NCBI GenBank assembly: GCA_035259345.1
Contig: DATFWK010000072.1
Coordinates: 1-5,537 of the forward strand
Direction of reading: 5' to 3'
From: DATFWK01 sp035259345
GTDB lineage: Bacteria > Actinomycetota > Thermoleophilia > Miltoncostaeales > Miltoncostaeaceae
Length of the DNA: 5,537 nt
A program made the translations under genes and the position numbers. The notes below the pieces were generated by a model. It searched no databases. It saw only the letters and a program-made list of their open reading frames with translations, and was not told the origin of the DNA. Of this stretch, positions 1 through 5,537 are shown in pieces. Every line of letters starts with the position of its first letter. The stretch's first letter is position 1.

Positions 1-645
1 GACCGCGTAACCGGTGAGGAACGGGAGGCGCTCGAGCAGCGCCCGGCGGCCGGCCGCCTCGCCCGAGAGCGGCTGCGCGAAGGCGGCGAGGTCCGGGAAG
101 AAGCGGCTGAGCAGCGGCCGGGCGGCGATCTCGGTCACGCGGCCGCCGTCGTCCTCGGAGCCCCCGAGCGGCCGTCGGTACGCGGCCTTCACGTACTGGA
201 TCTCCGGCACGGTGAGCAGGGGGCCGAGCAGGCCGGGCACGAAGTCCGGGTCGAAGTCCTCGACGTCGGCGTCGAGCCAGGCCACCAGGTCGCCGGTCGT
301 CGCCGCGAGGCTCTTCCACATCGCCTCGCCCTTCCCGCGCCCGGGGCCGGCTTCGGGCAGGAGGTCGGCCTCCAGGACGACCGTCGCCCCCGCGTCGCGC
401 GCCGCGGCGGCGGTGCCGTCCGAGCTGCCGCCGTCGACGACGACCAGCTCGTCCACGAGCCCGCCCGGCCCCATCCATCGCTCGCGGACGGCGGCGCAGA
501 TCGGGCCGATCGTGTTAGCAACCTCGAGCGCCGGGAGCACCACCGACACCCTCATGCCGGCCGCCGCCCGGGTCGCCCGCAGGCGCTCCGGGTCGATGCC
601 CGCGCCCGCGAAGGTGCGCGATTGCAGCCACTCCTCGCGGGTCAC
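1..645 (-). CDS. gpgS: Glucosyl-3-phosphoglycerate synthase (GT81), partial, 3' end outside window
   Basis: The family transfers glucose from an NDP-glucose to 3-phosphoglycerate, giving glucosyl-3-phosphoglycerate, the first step to glucosylglycerate and to methylglucose lipopolysaccharides; it is a cytosolic GT-A enzyme. I translated the minus strand: 215 codons are visible and open to the window edge. Landmarks are SVVLPAL (34-40), DELVVVDGGSSDGT (65-78), the PGRGKGEAMWKSLAATTGD block (101-119), the metal-binding DxD as LDAD (124-127), QYVKAAYRRPL (150-160), GGRVTEIAARPLL (167-179), QPLSGE (191-196) and LPFLTGYAV (207-215). Their order and spacing match mycobacterial GpgS as I remember it. 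The GTG at 645-643 is preferred over the ATG at 555-553 because the 30 residues before the latter resemble the family's N-terminal arm, and a -10-like box sits 7 nt upstream. Odd: the usual PALNEE loop reads PALEVANTIG. The gene is divergent from the propeller gene. The C-terminal third is not visible, so completeness cannot be judged. Confidence 0.93.
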   Translation of the reverse strand, partial: MTREEWLQSRTFAGAGIDPERLRATRAAAGMRVSVVLPALEVANTIGPICAAVRERWMGPGGLVDELVVVDGGSSDGTAAAARDAGATVVLEADLLPEAGPGRGKGEAMWKSLAATTGDLVAWLDADVEDFDPDFVPGLLGPLLTVPEIQYVKAAYRRPLGGSEDDGGRVTEIAARPLLSRFFPDLAAFAQPLSGEAAGRRALLERLPFLTGYAV

Positions 646-652
646 GGCGGCG

Positions 653-658
653 AGTCTA
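653..658 (-). promoter_or_regulatory. Candidate -10 box of a leaderless gpgS promoter
   Basis: On the minus strand TAGACT is followed by 7 nt (cgccgcc) and then the GTG start of gpgS. TANNNT is the usual actinobacterial -10 core. A transcription start about 7 nt downstream would coincide with the start codon, and there is no convincing Shine-Dalgarno sequence, so a leaderless mRNA is likely. No clear -35 hexamer is seen at 17-18 nt, which is common in this group. This is inferred from pattern only. Confidence 0.5.
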
Positions 659-729
659 CCCGCGACCGCCTCACGGAACGCGTACAGAACCCTTGCCCGC
701 GCCTCACCCGCCGCCGTCGGAGCGGTGGC

Positions 730-735
730 TACGAT
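730..735 (+). promoter_or_regulatory. Candidate -10 box for the FG-GAP protein gene
   Basis: TACGAT, within GGCTACGATCGG, fits the TANNNT -10 core in the 121-bp divergent region. It would start transcription near 742, leaving a leader of about 25 nt that contains the Shine-Dalgarno sequence before the ATG at 767. I see no recognisable -35 at the proper distance. In such GC-rich DNA one TANNNT match is weak evidence. Confidence 0.3.
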
Positions 736-756
736 CGGCGCCTCGCAGCGGTCCAT

Positions 757-761
757 GGGAG
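757..761 (+). promoter_or_regulatory. Shine-Dalgarno sequence deciding the FG-GAP gene start
   Basis: GGGAG lies 5 nt before the ATG at 767. This favours that ATG over the in-frame ATG at 755 and GTG at 761, which would overlap the site or lack one of their own. The downstream ATG also puts two Arg residues immediately before the hydrophobic signal segment, as expected. Confidence 0.55.
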
Positions 762-766
762 TGGGC

Positions 767-2245
767 ATGAGGGGCAGGTTGATCGGCATCGCCGTCGCGA
801 CGGCCCTGGCGCTGGGATCGTCGGCGGCCGCTGCGATGGGCGCGATCTCGCTCAATCCGCTCCCGACGCGGCCTACGGCCGGCCTCGACGCCGTGCGGAC
901 GGCGGACCTCAACCGGGACGGGCGCCCCGACATCGTCGGCAGCGGCTTCGGCGCCTGGGTGTACCTCAACCTCCCGGGTGGCCTCTCGCCCGGCGACGGG
1001 TTCGGCGGCGGGGGCGGCGGCTCCCGGCCGGCGATCGCCGACCTGAACGGGGACGGCCTCATGGACGTCGCGCTCGCCGGCCAGGACGGGGCGTCGCTGC
1101 TCCTCGGCGACGGCGCGGGCCACCTGAGGCCCGATCCGCTGGTCCAGCTCCCGCCGGCCTCCGCCGTCGCGGCGGGCGGCATGAACGGCGACGGCAGGAC
1201 GGACCTGGTCCTCGCCGACGGCCGGGGCGTCGACGTCTTCCTCGGGAACGCCGCGGGCGGGCTCGACCCGGCGCCGGGAGGCGGCGCCACGATCCCCGGC
1301 GGCGCCCGGCAGGTGGAGCTCGCCGACCTCAACCTCGACGGCCGGCTCGACGTCGTGCTGATCCGCCCGGACGGCGCCGGAAGCTCCCAGGCCGAGGCCC
1401 GGCTGGGCGACGGGACGGGCGGCTTCAGCGCCCCTCACGGCATTCCCACCGGGCCGGGGCCGGTGGACGTCGCAATCGGTGACATGAACGGCGACGGGAT
1501 CCCCGACGTCGTGAGCGCAAACGGGTTCGAGCCCGTCGTGGCGACCGTGGCGCTCGGCGACGGGCACGGCGACTTCGCGTCGCGGCCCCCGGTCGCCATC
1601 CCGGGGCCGCACGGCGGCGCGGGAACGGTGGCCGTGGGCGACATCGACCGGGACGGACGCCTCGACGTGGCGTATGCGCTCCGGAACGCCGGGAACGGCG
1701 ACCTGGCGGTGCTGCGGAACGACGGCGCGGGAGGCCTCTCCCCGGCCGGCTTCTGTGCGATCCGCGACGGCTCGCCGGGGAGGATCGCCACGGCGGACCT
1801 CGACGGCGACGGGCGCGCGGACATCGTCCTGCCGGTGGGGCCGCTGGGCTCCGTCCTCGAGGTCCTGCGCTCGAGCCCGGTCCCGCCCGAGCAGGGTTTC
1901 GACCTCTGTGGCTCACCGCTGCAGCCGCCGTTCGCCACGCCGTTCGCCGCGGCCGCGGCGGCGGCGCCGAAGCCGGCCCGCATATCGGTCGCCCGCGTCG
2001 TCCACGCCCGTCGCGGCCGGCGCGTCGCGCTCCGGGTCACCGCGAACCGGACGCTGGCCCTGCGCGGCGTGCTCTGGCGGGGGCGGACAGCGATCACGAC
2101 CGTCCGGGCGACGATCCGCCGGGGCCCCAACCGTCTCGTCGTCAAGCAAGCGCTGCGGCATGGCACCTATCGCCTGGTGCTGACCGCGCGCGCGCCCGAC
2201 GGTGTCACCGCGCCGGCCAACGCCGTCTCGCTCGTGGTCCGCTGA
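767..2245 (+). CDS. Secreted FG-GAP/VCBS repeat beta-propeller protein with basic C-terminal domain
   Basis: The product has 492 residues and no assigned function. Residues 1-24 form a signal peptide: MRGR, a hydrophobic core, then SSAAAA, with cleavage probably near 21-25, so it should be exported. Seven FG-GAP/VCBS units follow, each with a DxDxDGxxD-type calcium loop whose first positions are at residues 47, 92, 138, 187, 239, 292 and 344. Units 45-53 residues long imply a seven-bladed propeller. Unit 3 has Gly138 where Asp is expected. A Gly-rich turn (GFGGGGGGS) lies between blades 1 and 2. Cys330 and Cys381 flank the last blade and could form a disulfide. An Ala/Pro linker leads to a C-terminal domain (about 404-491) rich in Arg and beta-strand patterns, resembling an Ig-like sandwich. 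No LPXTG, lipobox or C-terminal membrane anchor is seen. Such propellers usually bind ligands or proteins at the cell surface. The reading frame stays open far upstream, but that part is antisense to gpgS and is not coding. Confidence 0.88.
   Translation: MRGRLIGIAVATALALGSSAAAAMGAISLNPLPTRPTAGLDAVRTADLNRDGRPDIVGSGFGAWVYLNLPGGLSPGDGFGGGGGGSRPAIADLNGDGLMDVALAGQDGASLLLGDGAGHLRPDPLVQLPPASAVAAGGMNGDGRTDLVLADGRGVDVFLGNAAGGLDPAPGGGATIPGGARQVELADLNLDGRLDVVLIRPDGAGSSQAEARLGDGTGGFSAPHGIPTGPGPVDVAIGDMNGDGIPDVVSANGFEPVVATVALGDGHGDFASRPPVAIPGPHGGAGTVAVGDIDRDGRLDVAYALRNAGNGDLAVLRNDGAGGLSPAGFCAIRDGSPGRIATADLDGDGRADIVLPVGPLGSVLEVLRSSPVPPEQGFDLCGSPLQPPFATPFAAAAAAAPKPARISVARVVHARRGRRVALRVTANRTLALRGVLWRGRTAITTVRATIRRGPNRLVVKQALRHGTYRLVLTARAPDGVTAPANAVSLVVR
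905..1822 (+). repeat. Seven tandem FG-GAP calcium-binding motifs (protein-level repeat)
   Basis: Seven copies of a DLNxDGxxD-like motif begin at 905, 1040, 1178, 1325, 1481, 1640 and 1796. Copies read DLNRDGRPD, DLNGDGLMD, GMNGDGRTD, DLNLDGRLD, DMNGDGIPD, DIDRDGRLD and DLDGDGRAD. Each is followed 15-25 residues later by a second conserved segment such as LLGDGAGHL, RLGDGTGGF or LRNDGAGGL, which is the typical second half of a VCBS blade. The DNA copies have diverged, so this is an old repeat family and not a recent duplication. Confidence 0.88.
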
Positions 2246-2246
2246 C

Positions 2247-2258
2247 CGCCGGCCGGCG
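2247..2258. repeat. 12-bp perfect palindrome between the FG-GAP gene and rmlA
   Basis: CGCCGGCCGGCG lies directly after the stop codon at 2243-2245 and about 17-28 bp upstream of the rmlA -10 box. It has no loop and no T-run, so it is not a standard intrinsic terminator. Its position would suit an operator, but short GC palindromes arise by chance in such DNA. Confidence 0.25.
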
Positions 2259-2274
2259 CGAACAGGGCTGCTGC

Positions 2275-2280
2275 TAGGTT
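2275..2280 (+). promoter_or_regulatory. Candidate -10 box of a leaderless promoter driving the rml operon
   Basis: TAGGTT, within GCTGCTAGGTT, is followed by 8 nt (ccccgccc) and then the GTG start of rmlA. The arrangement matches the one before gpgS. No Shine-Dalgarno sequence precedes the GTG, which supports leaderless transcription of rmlACDB from here. The -35 region would fall on the GC palindrome, and no TTGACA-like hexamer is present. Some read-through from the FG-GAP gene, which ends 43 nt upstream, remains possible. Confidence 0.5.
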
Positions 2281-2288
2281 CCCCGCCC

Positions 2289-3362
2289 GTGGCCTCGGAG
2301 CTCAAGGGACTGGTGCTCTCCGGCGGCGCGGGCACCCGCCTGCGCCCGATCACCCACACCAGCGCCAAGCAGCTGGTCCCGGTCGCGAACAAGCCGGTGC
2401 TCTTCTACGGCCTCGAGGCCCTGCGCGAGGCGGGCATCACCGACGTCGGGATCATCGTCGGCGACACGCGCGACGAGATCGAGGCGGCCGTCGGCGACGG
2501 GTCGCGGTTCGGCCTCGCCGTCACGTTCATCCCCCAGTCGGCGCCGCTCGGCCTCGCCCACGCGGTGCTGACGGCGGAGGAGTTCCTGGGCGACTCGCCC
2601 TTCGTCATGTACCTGGGCGACAACCTGCTGCGCGACGGCATCTCCGGGCTCGTGGGCGAGTTCCGGGCCAGCACCTGCGACGCGATGATCCTGCTCCAGC
2701 ACGTGCCGGAGCCCCAGCACTACGGGGTCGCCGAGCTCGACGACGGGCGCGTGGTGCGCCTGGTGGAGAAGCCGAAGGAGCCGAAGAGCGACCTCGCGCT
2801 GGTCGGCGTCTACATGTTCACGCCCGCCATCCTCGAATCGGCCAAGGCGATCGAGCCCTCCTGGCGGAACGAGCTCGAGATCACGGACGCCATCCAGCAC
2901 ATGGTGGACCGGGGCCTCAGGGTCGAGCCGCACGTCGTGACGGGCTGGTGGAAGGACACCGGCCAGCTCGAGGACATGCTCGAGGCGAACCGGCTGGTGC
3001 TGGACGTGATCGGGCACCGGGTCGAGGGCGAGGTGGTCGAGAGCACGATCGAGGGCCGCGTCGTGATCGAGCCGGGCGCGCGCCTCGTGCGCTCCGCCGT
3101 CCGCGGGCCCGCGATCATCGGGGACGGCGCGGTGATCGAGGACTCGTACATCGGCCCGTACACGGCGATCTCGGCCGGCTGCACGGTGCGCCGCGCCGAG
3201 GTCGAGCACAGCATCCTGCTCGAGGGCAGCCGGGTCGAGGACCTCGACGCCCGGGTGGAGAGCAGCCTCGTCGGCCGGCACGCCCAGATCACGCGGAGCG
3301 GGGCGATGCCGCGTGCCTACCGCTTCCTGGTCGGCGACGCGTCGGTCATCGGGCTCATCTGA
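2289..3362 (+). CDS. rmlA: Glucose-1-phosphate thymidylyltransferase, long form
   Basis: RmlA joins dTTP and glucose-1-phosphate to give dTDP-glucose and pyrophosphate, the entry step of dTDP-deoxysugar synthesis in the cytosol. The 357-residue product has the nucleotidyltransferase signature LVLSGGAGTRLRP (8-20), SAKQLVPVANKP (25-36), the metal/nucleotide motif YLGDN (with Asp111), VEKP (159-162, Glu160 and Lys161) and GWWKDTG (219-225). From about residue 245 the protein has hexapeptide-like repeats (VVESTIEGRVVIEPGA, then IIGDGAVIEDSYIGPYTAI) forming a left-handed beta-helix. That extension marks the long StrD-like form; the short enteric RmlA lacks it. The GTG at 2289 is chosen because it lies just before the first strand and 8 nt after a -10-like box. 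The upstream in-frame ATG at 2202 would lie inside the preceding gene. rmlC starts 5 nt downstream. All key residues look intact. A role in a different dTDP-sugar pathway is unlikely given the neighbours. Confidence 0.95.
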   Translation: MASELKGLVLSGGAGTRLRPITHTSAKQLVPVANKPVLFYGLEALREAGITDVGIIVGDTRDEIEAAVGDGSRFGLAVTFIPQSAPLGLAHAVLTAEEFLGDSPFVMYLGDNLLRDGISGLVGEFRASTCDAMILLQHVPEPQHYGVAELDDGRVVRLVEKPKEPKSDLALVGVYMFTPAILESAKAIEPSWRNELEITDAIQHMVDRGLRVEPHVVTGWWKDTGQLEDMLEANRLVLDVIGHRVEGEVVESTIEGRVVIEPGARLVRSAVRGPAIIGDGAVIEDSYIGPYTAISAGCTVRRAEVEHSILLEGSRVEDLDARVESSLVGRHAQITRSGAMPRAYRFLVGDASVIGLI

Positions 3363-3367
3363 CCGCG

Positions 3368-3928
3368 ATGCGCGTGATCGAGACGAGCCTCCCCGGCCTC
3401 GCCGTCGTCGAGCCCCACGTCCACGGCGACGAGCGCGGCTTCTTCCTCGAGTCCTTCCGCGCCGACCGCCTCGCCGACGCGGGCATCCGCGACGAGTGGG
3501 TGCAGGACAACCACGCCCGCTCCGCGCGCGGGGTGCTCCGCGGCATGCACTTCGCGCTGCCCCCCGGCCAGGCGAAGCTCGTGCGCTGCGTCCGCGGGGC
3601 GATCCTGGACGTCTGCGTCGACATCCGCGTCGGGTCGCCGACGTTCGGCCGCTGGGAGGCCGTGAGGCTGGACGACGAGGCGCTCCGCGAGCTCTACGTC
3701 CCGGTCGGCTTCGCGCACGGGTACGTCGTGCTCTCCGACGTGGCGGACGTCTGCTACCGATGCTCGAGCTACTACGACCCGGCGCTCGAGCGGGAGATCT
3801 CTGCGCACGACCCGGATCTCGCCATCGACTGGCCGGACATGACACTGGTGCTCTCGGAGCGCGACCGCGCCGCGCCGTGCCTCGGTGAGGTCGCGGCCGG
3901 CCTTCCCTTCCGCTACGGCGGGGCGTGA
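3368..3928 (+). CDS. rmlC: dTDP-4-dehydrorhamnose 3,5-epimerase
   Basis: RmlC epimerises C3 and C5 of dTDP-4-keto-6-deoxyglucose to give dTDP-4-keto-L-rhamnose. The 186-residue length is normal for this cupin enzyme. Visible signatures are DERGFFLESF (21-30), QDNHARSARGVLRGMHF (46-62) with the probable catalytic base His61, Lys70 in QAKLVR, LDVCVDIRVGSPTFG (80-94), VPVGFAHGY (111-119, His117) and CYRCSSYYDP (129-138), which carries the active-site tyrosine region. LSERDRAAP (162-170) has Asp166 in the place of the Asp paired with the catalytic His. The double epimerase is favoured over single-position relatives because all these residues are kept and rmlD follows. No Shine-Dalgarno sequence is evident before the ATG. 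The start lies 5 nt after the rmlA stop, so translation is probably coupled. The stop at 3926-3928 leaves 1 nt before rmlD. Confidence 0.95.
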   Translation: MRVIETSLPGLAVVEPHVHGDERGFFLESFRADRLADAGIRDEWVQDNHARSARGVLRGMHFALPPGQAKLVRCVRGAILDVCVDIRVGSPTFGRWEAVRLDDEALRELYVPVGFAHGYVVLSDVADVCYRCSSYYDPALEREISAHDPDLAIDWPDMTLVLSERDRAAPCLGEVAAGLPFRYGGA

Positions 3929-3929
3929 G

Positions 3930-4757
3930 GTGCGGGTGCTCGTGACGGGCGCGCTCGGGATGCTCGGCCGCGACCTGGTGCCGCTCCTCGAGCCCGACCA
4001 TGCGGTCACGGCCGTGGACCTCGAGGTCGACGTCACGGACCCAGGCGCGGTGGACGCCTGCGTGGACGCGGCCGCCCCCGACGCCGTCTTCCATCTGGCC
4101 GCGTGGACGGACGTGGACGGGGCCGAGGCCGAGGAGGAGCGCGCCACCGCGGTCAACGGCGCGGGCACCGGCAACGTCGCGCGGGCCGCGGCCCGCCACG
4201 GCGCCGCGCTGGTCTACGTCTCGACGGACTACGTCTTCGACGGCCGGAAGCCCGGCGCGTACGTCGAGGACGACCCGCCGTCCCCGCTCGGAGCCTACGG
4301 CCGCACCAAGCTTGCGGGTGAGCAAGCAGCACTCACGGCCCACCCGGCGGGCACGCGCATCGCGCGCACCGCCTGGCTGTACGGGCGCCACGGGCGCAAC
4401 TTCGTGGACACCATGCGGCGTCTGGGCGCCGAGCGGGACGAGGTCGCGGTCGTGGACGACCAGCTCGGTTCCCCGACGTGGACGTGCGACCTGGCCCCGG
4501 CGCTGATCGCGCTCGTGGACCGGCCGCCGGGCGTCTACCACACGGCCGGCGCCGGCTCGGTCACCTGGGCCGGCTTCGCCGAGGCGATCTTCGCCGCCTC
4601 GGGCCTGCGCTGCGACGTGCGCCCGATCTCGACGGAGGAGCTCGGCCGCCCCGCGCCCCGGCCGGCCCGCTCGGTGCTCGGGGTCACCGACGAGCGGACG
4701 CCCCGCCTGCGCCCCTGGCGCGAGGCGCTCGACGACTACCTGGAGAGCAGCGCATGA
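3930..4757 (+). CDS. rmlD: dTDP-4-dehydrorhamnose reductase
   Basis: RmlD reduces dTDP-4-keto-L-rhamnose with NAD(P)H to dTDP-L-rhamnose, the last step. The 275-residue product is an extended short-chain dehydrogenase. It has the Rossmann glycine motif TGALGMLG (6-13), FHLAAWTDVDGAE, YVSTDYVFDG with Ser98-Thr99-Asp100, the catalytic YGRTK (Tyr123, Lys127), then TAWLYG and RNFVDTM, DDQLGSPTW, and near the end RPARSVL (244-250) followed by a PWREAL tail as in other RmlD proteins. The GTG at 3930 starts right at the first beta strand, as family members do, and has a weak GGGG site 6 nt upstream at 3920-3923. The frame is open further upstream, but that would overlap rmlC. Asp15 stands where the Salmonella enzyme has the metal-binding Glu15. 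The stop overlaps the rmlB start as ATGA. Confidence 0.95.
   Translation: MRVLVTGALGMLGRDLVPLLEPDHAVTAVDLEVDVTDPGAVDACVDAAAPDAVFHLAAWTDVDGAEAEEERATAVNGAGTGNVARAAARHGAALVYVSTDYVFDGRKPGAYVEDDPPSPLGAYGRTKLAGEQAALTAHPAGTRIARTAWLYGRHGRNFVDTMRRLGAERDEVAVVDDQLGSPTWTCDLAPALIALVDRPPGVYHTAGAGSVTWAGFAEAIFAASGLRCDVRPISTEELGRPAPRPARSVLGVTDERTPRLRPWREALDDYLESSA
4742..4747 (+). promoter_or_regulatory. Shine-Dalgarno sequence for rmlB
   Basis: GGAGAG lies within the last codons of rmlD, with its GGAG core 8 nt before the rmlB ATG at 4754. Unlike rmlA and rmlC, this gene has a recognisable ribosome site. Together with the ATGA overlap it indicates coupled translation. Confidence 0.55.
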
Positions 4758-5537
4758 GGATCCTGGTCACCGGCGGCTGCGGGTTCATCGGCTCCGCGTT
4801 CGTCCACATGGCCCTCGACCGCGGCGCCGAGGTCGTGAACCTCGACAAGCTCACCTACGCCGGCAACCCGGCCAACGTCGCGGACGTCGCCGACCACCCC
4901 GCCTACACGTTCGTCCACGCCGACATCGCCGACGCCGCTGCGGTGGCCGGCGCCGTCGCCGGCTGCGACGCGGTCGTGAACTTCGCCGCAGAGAGCCACG
5001 TGGACCGCAGCATCCTCGAGCCGGACGGCTTCATCCGCACCGACGTGCTCGGCACCGCGACCCTGCTCCAGGCCGCCCGCGAGGAGGGTGTCGGTCGCTT
5101 CGTGCAGGTGTCCACGGACGAGGTGTACGGCTCGATCGAGGCCGGGGCCTTCCGCGAGACCGACCCGCTCCGTCCCTCGAGCCCCTACTCGGCGAGCAAG
5201 GCCGGCGGCGACCTCCAGGTGCTGGCCTGGCATCACACGTTCGGGCTCGACGTGGTCATCACGCGCGGCTCGAACACGTTCGGGCCGCGCCAGTACCCCG
5301 AGAAGCTGATCCCGCTCTTCGTCACCAACGCCCTGGACGGCCTCGAGCTGCCGGTCTACGGCGACGGCATGCAGGTCCGTGACTGGATCTACGTCGACGA
5401 CCATTGCTCGGGGATCTGGGCCGCCATGGAGCGCGGCTCGGCCGGCGAGGCCTACAACGTCGGCGGGGGCAACGAGCGCCCGAACATCGAGATCACCCGC
5501 CGCGTGCTCGCCCTCACCGGCCGCGACGAGTCGCTCG
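4754..5537 (+). CDS. rmlB: dTDP-glucose 4,6-dehydratase, partial, 3' end outside window
   Basis: RmlB converts dTDP-glucose to dTDP-4-keto-6-deoxyglucose with bound NAD+, the second step of the pathway. I translated 261 complete codons from the ATG at 4754; the family usually has about 320-360 residues, so roughly the last fifth is missing. Visible are the NAD-binding TGGCGFIGS (6-14), NLDKLTYAGN (29-38), FAAESHVDRSI, VSTDEVYGS with the catalytic Thr121-Asp122-Glu123 set, SPYSASKAG with Tyr145 and Lys149, and the substrate-binding run RGSNTFGPRQYPEKLIP, then YGDGMQVRDWIYVDDH and YNVGGGNE. The Asp122-Glu123 pair separates dehydratases from epimerases such as GalE. The start overlaps the rmlD stop by 4 nt (ATGA). 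The family's more common SNNYGP reads SNTFGP here, a variant I believe is known in high-GC Gram-positives. No frameshift is seen up to the edge. Confidence 0.96.
   Translation, partial: MRILVTGGCGFIGSAFVHMALDRGAEVVNLDKLTYAGNPANVADVADHPAYTFVHADIADAAAVAGAVAGCDAVVNFAAESHVDRSILEPDGFIRTDVLGTATLLQAAREEGVGRFVQVSTDEVYGSIEAGAFRETDPLRPSSPYSASKAGGDLQVLAWHHTFGLDVVITRGSNTFGPRQYPEKLIPLFVTNALDGLELPVYGDGMQVRDWIYVDDHCSGIWAAMERGSAGEAYNVGGGNERPNIEITRRVLALTGRDESL

Noticed and set aside
14..766. An open plus-strand frame continuing upstream of the FG-GAP gene, which would make a 743-residue protein
   Set aside because: It is antisense to gpgS, whose translation matches a known family from end to end. The upstream part is low-complexity Ser/Arg/Pro sequence, and the signal peptide would then be internal.
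1001..1020. A G-rich tract that could form a quadruplex
   Set aside because: It encodes the Gly-rich turn between blades 1 and 2, and such runs are expected at this base composition. There is no sign of regulation.
704..1612. A minus-strand frame opposite the FG-GAP gene
   Set aside because: It has no domain or plausible start signal, and its repeats only reflect the opposite-strand FG-GAP motifs.
1945..1969. A CG-rich palindromic stretch resembling a regulatory site
   Set aside because: It encodes the poly-Ala linker of the propeller protein inside the reading frame. GCG/GCC repeats give such palindromes automatically.
2246..2288. An intrinsic terminator after the FG-GAP gene
   Set aside because: The palindrome has no loop and no following T-run. 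I see no standard terminator in the window.
2274..4541. A 755-codon open frame on the minus strand across rmlA, rmlC and rmlD
   Set aside because: Its product is biased Arg/Ala/Pro/Gly sequence with no recognisable motif. It mirrors real genes and stays open because high GC makes stop codons rare.
1..5537. tRNA, rRNA, CRISPR array, insertion sequence, attachment site or defence system
   Set aside because: I found no repeat-spacer pattern, transposase motif, tRNA-like fold or long terminal repeats by eye. The window is filled by the genes listed.

Overview
The window is very GC-rich. Codons end almost always in G or C, genes are tightly packed, and GTG starts are common. Together with a GpgS-type glucosyltransferase and promoter-like TANNNT boxes 7-8 nt before GTG starts, this points to a high-GC actinobacterial lineage. 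Thermoleophilia (Gaiella/Solirubrobacter-like) is my best guess, but it is an inference from style and gene content, not from a marker gene.

Layout. (1) Positions 1-645, minus strand: the N-terminal 215 codons of a GT81 glucosyl-3-phosphoglycerate synthase (gpgS), whose 3' end lies outside the window. (2) 646-766: a 121-bp divergent intergenic region holding a probable leaderless promoter for gpgS and a weaker promoter candidate plus a Shine-Dalgarno sequence for the gene to the right. (3) 767-2245, plus strand: an exported seven-repeat FG-GAP/VCBS beta-propeller protein with a basic C-terminal beta-rich domain. (4) 2246-2288: a short gap with a 12-bp palindrome and a probable leaderless promoter. 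(5) 2289-5537, plus strand: a compact dTDP-L-rhamnose operon in the order rmlA (long form), rmlC, rmlD, rmlB. Its junctions are 5 nt, 1 nt and a 4-nt ATGA overlap, and rmlB runs off the right edge.

How the genes work together. RmlA activates glucose-1-phosphate to dTDP-glucose, RmlB dehydrates it to the 4-keto-6-deoxy sugar, RmlC epimerises it and RmlD reduces it to dTDP-L-rhamnose, a donor for cell-wall or surface glycans. GpgS makes glucosyl-3-phosphoglycerate, a precursor of glucosylglycerate and of methylglucose lipopolysaccharides. The propeller protein is predicted to work outside the membrane. The region is therefore a sugar-nucleotide and envelope neighbourhood. All catalytic genes belong to well-known families and look intact where visible. 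I do not see a novel multi-gene system. The least understood items are the propeller protein, the altered nucleotide-side loop of GpgS and the repeated leaderless-promoter pattern.
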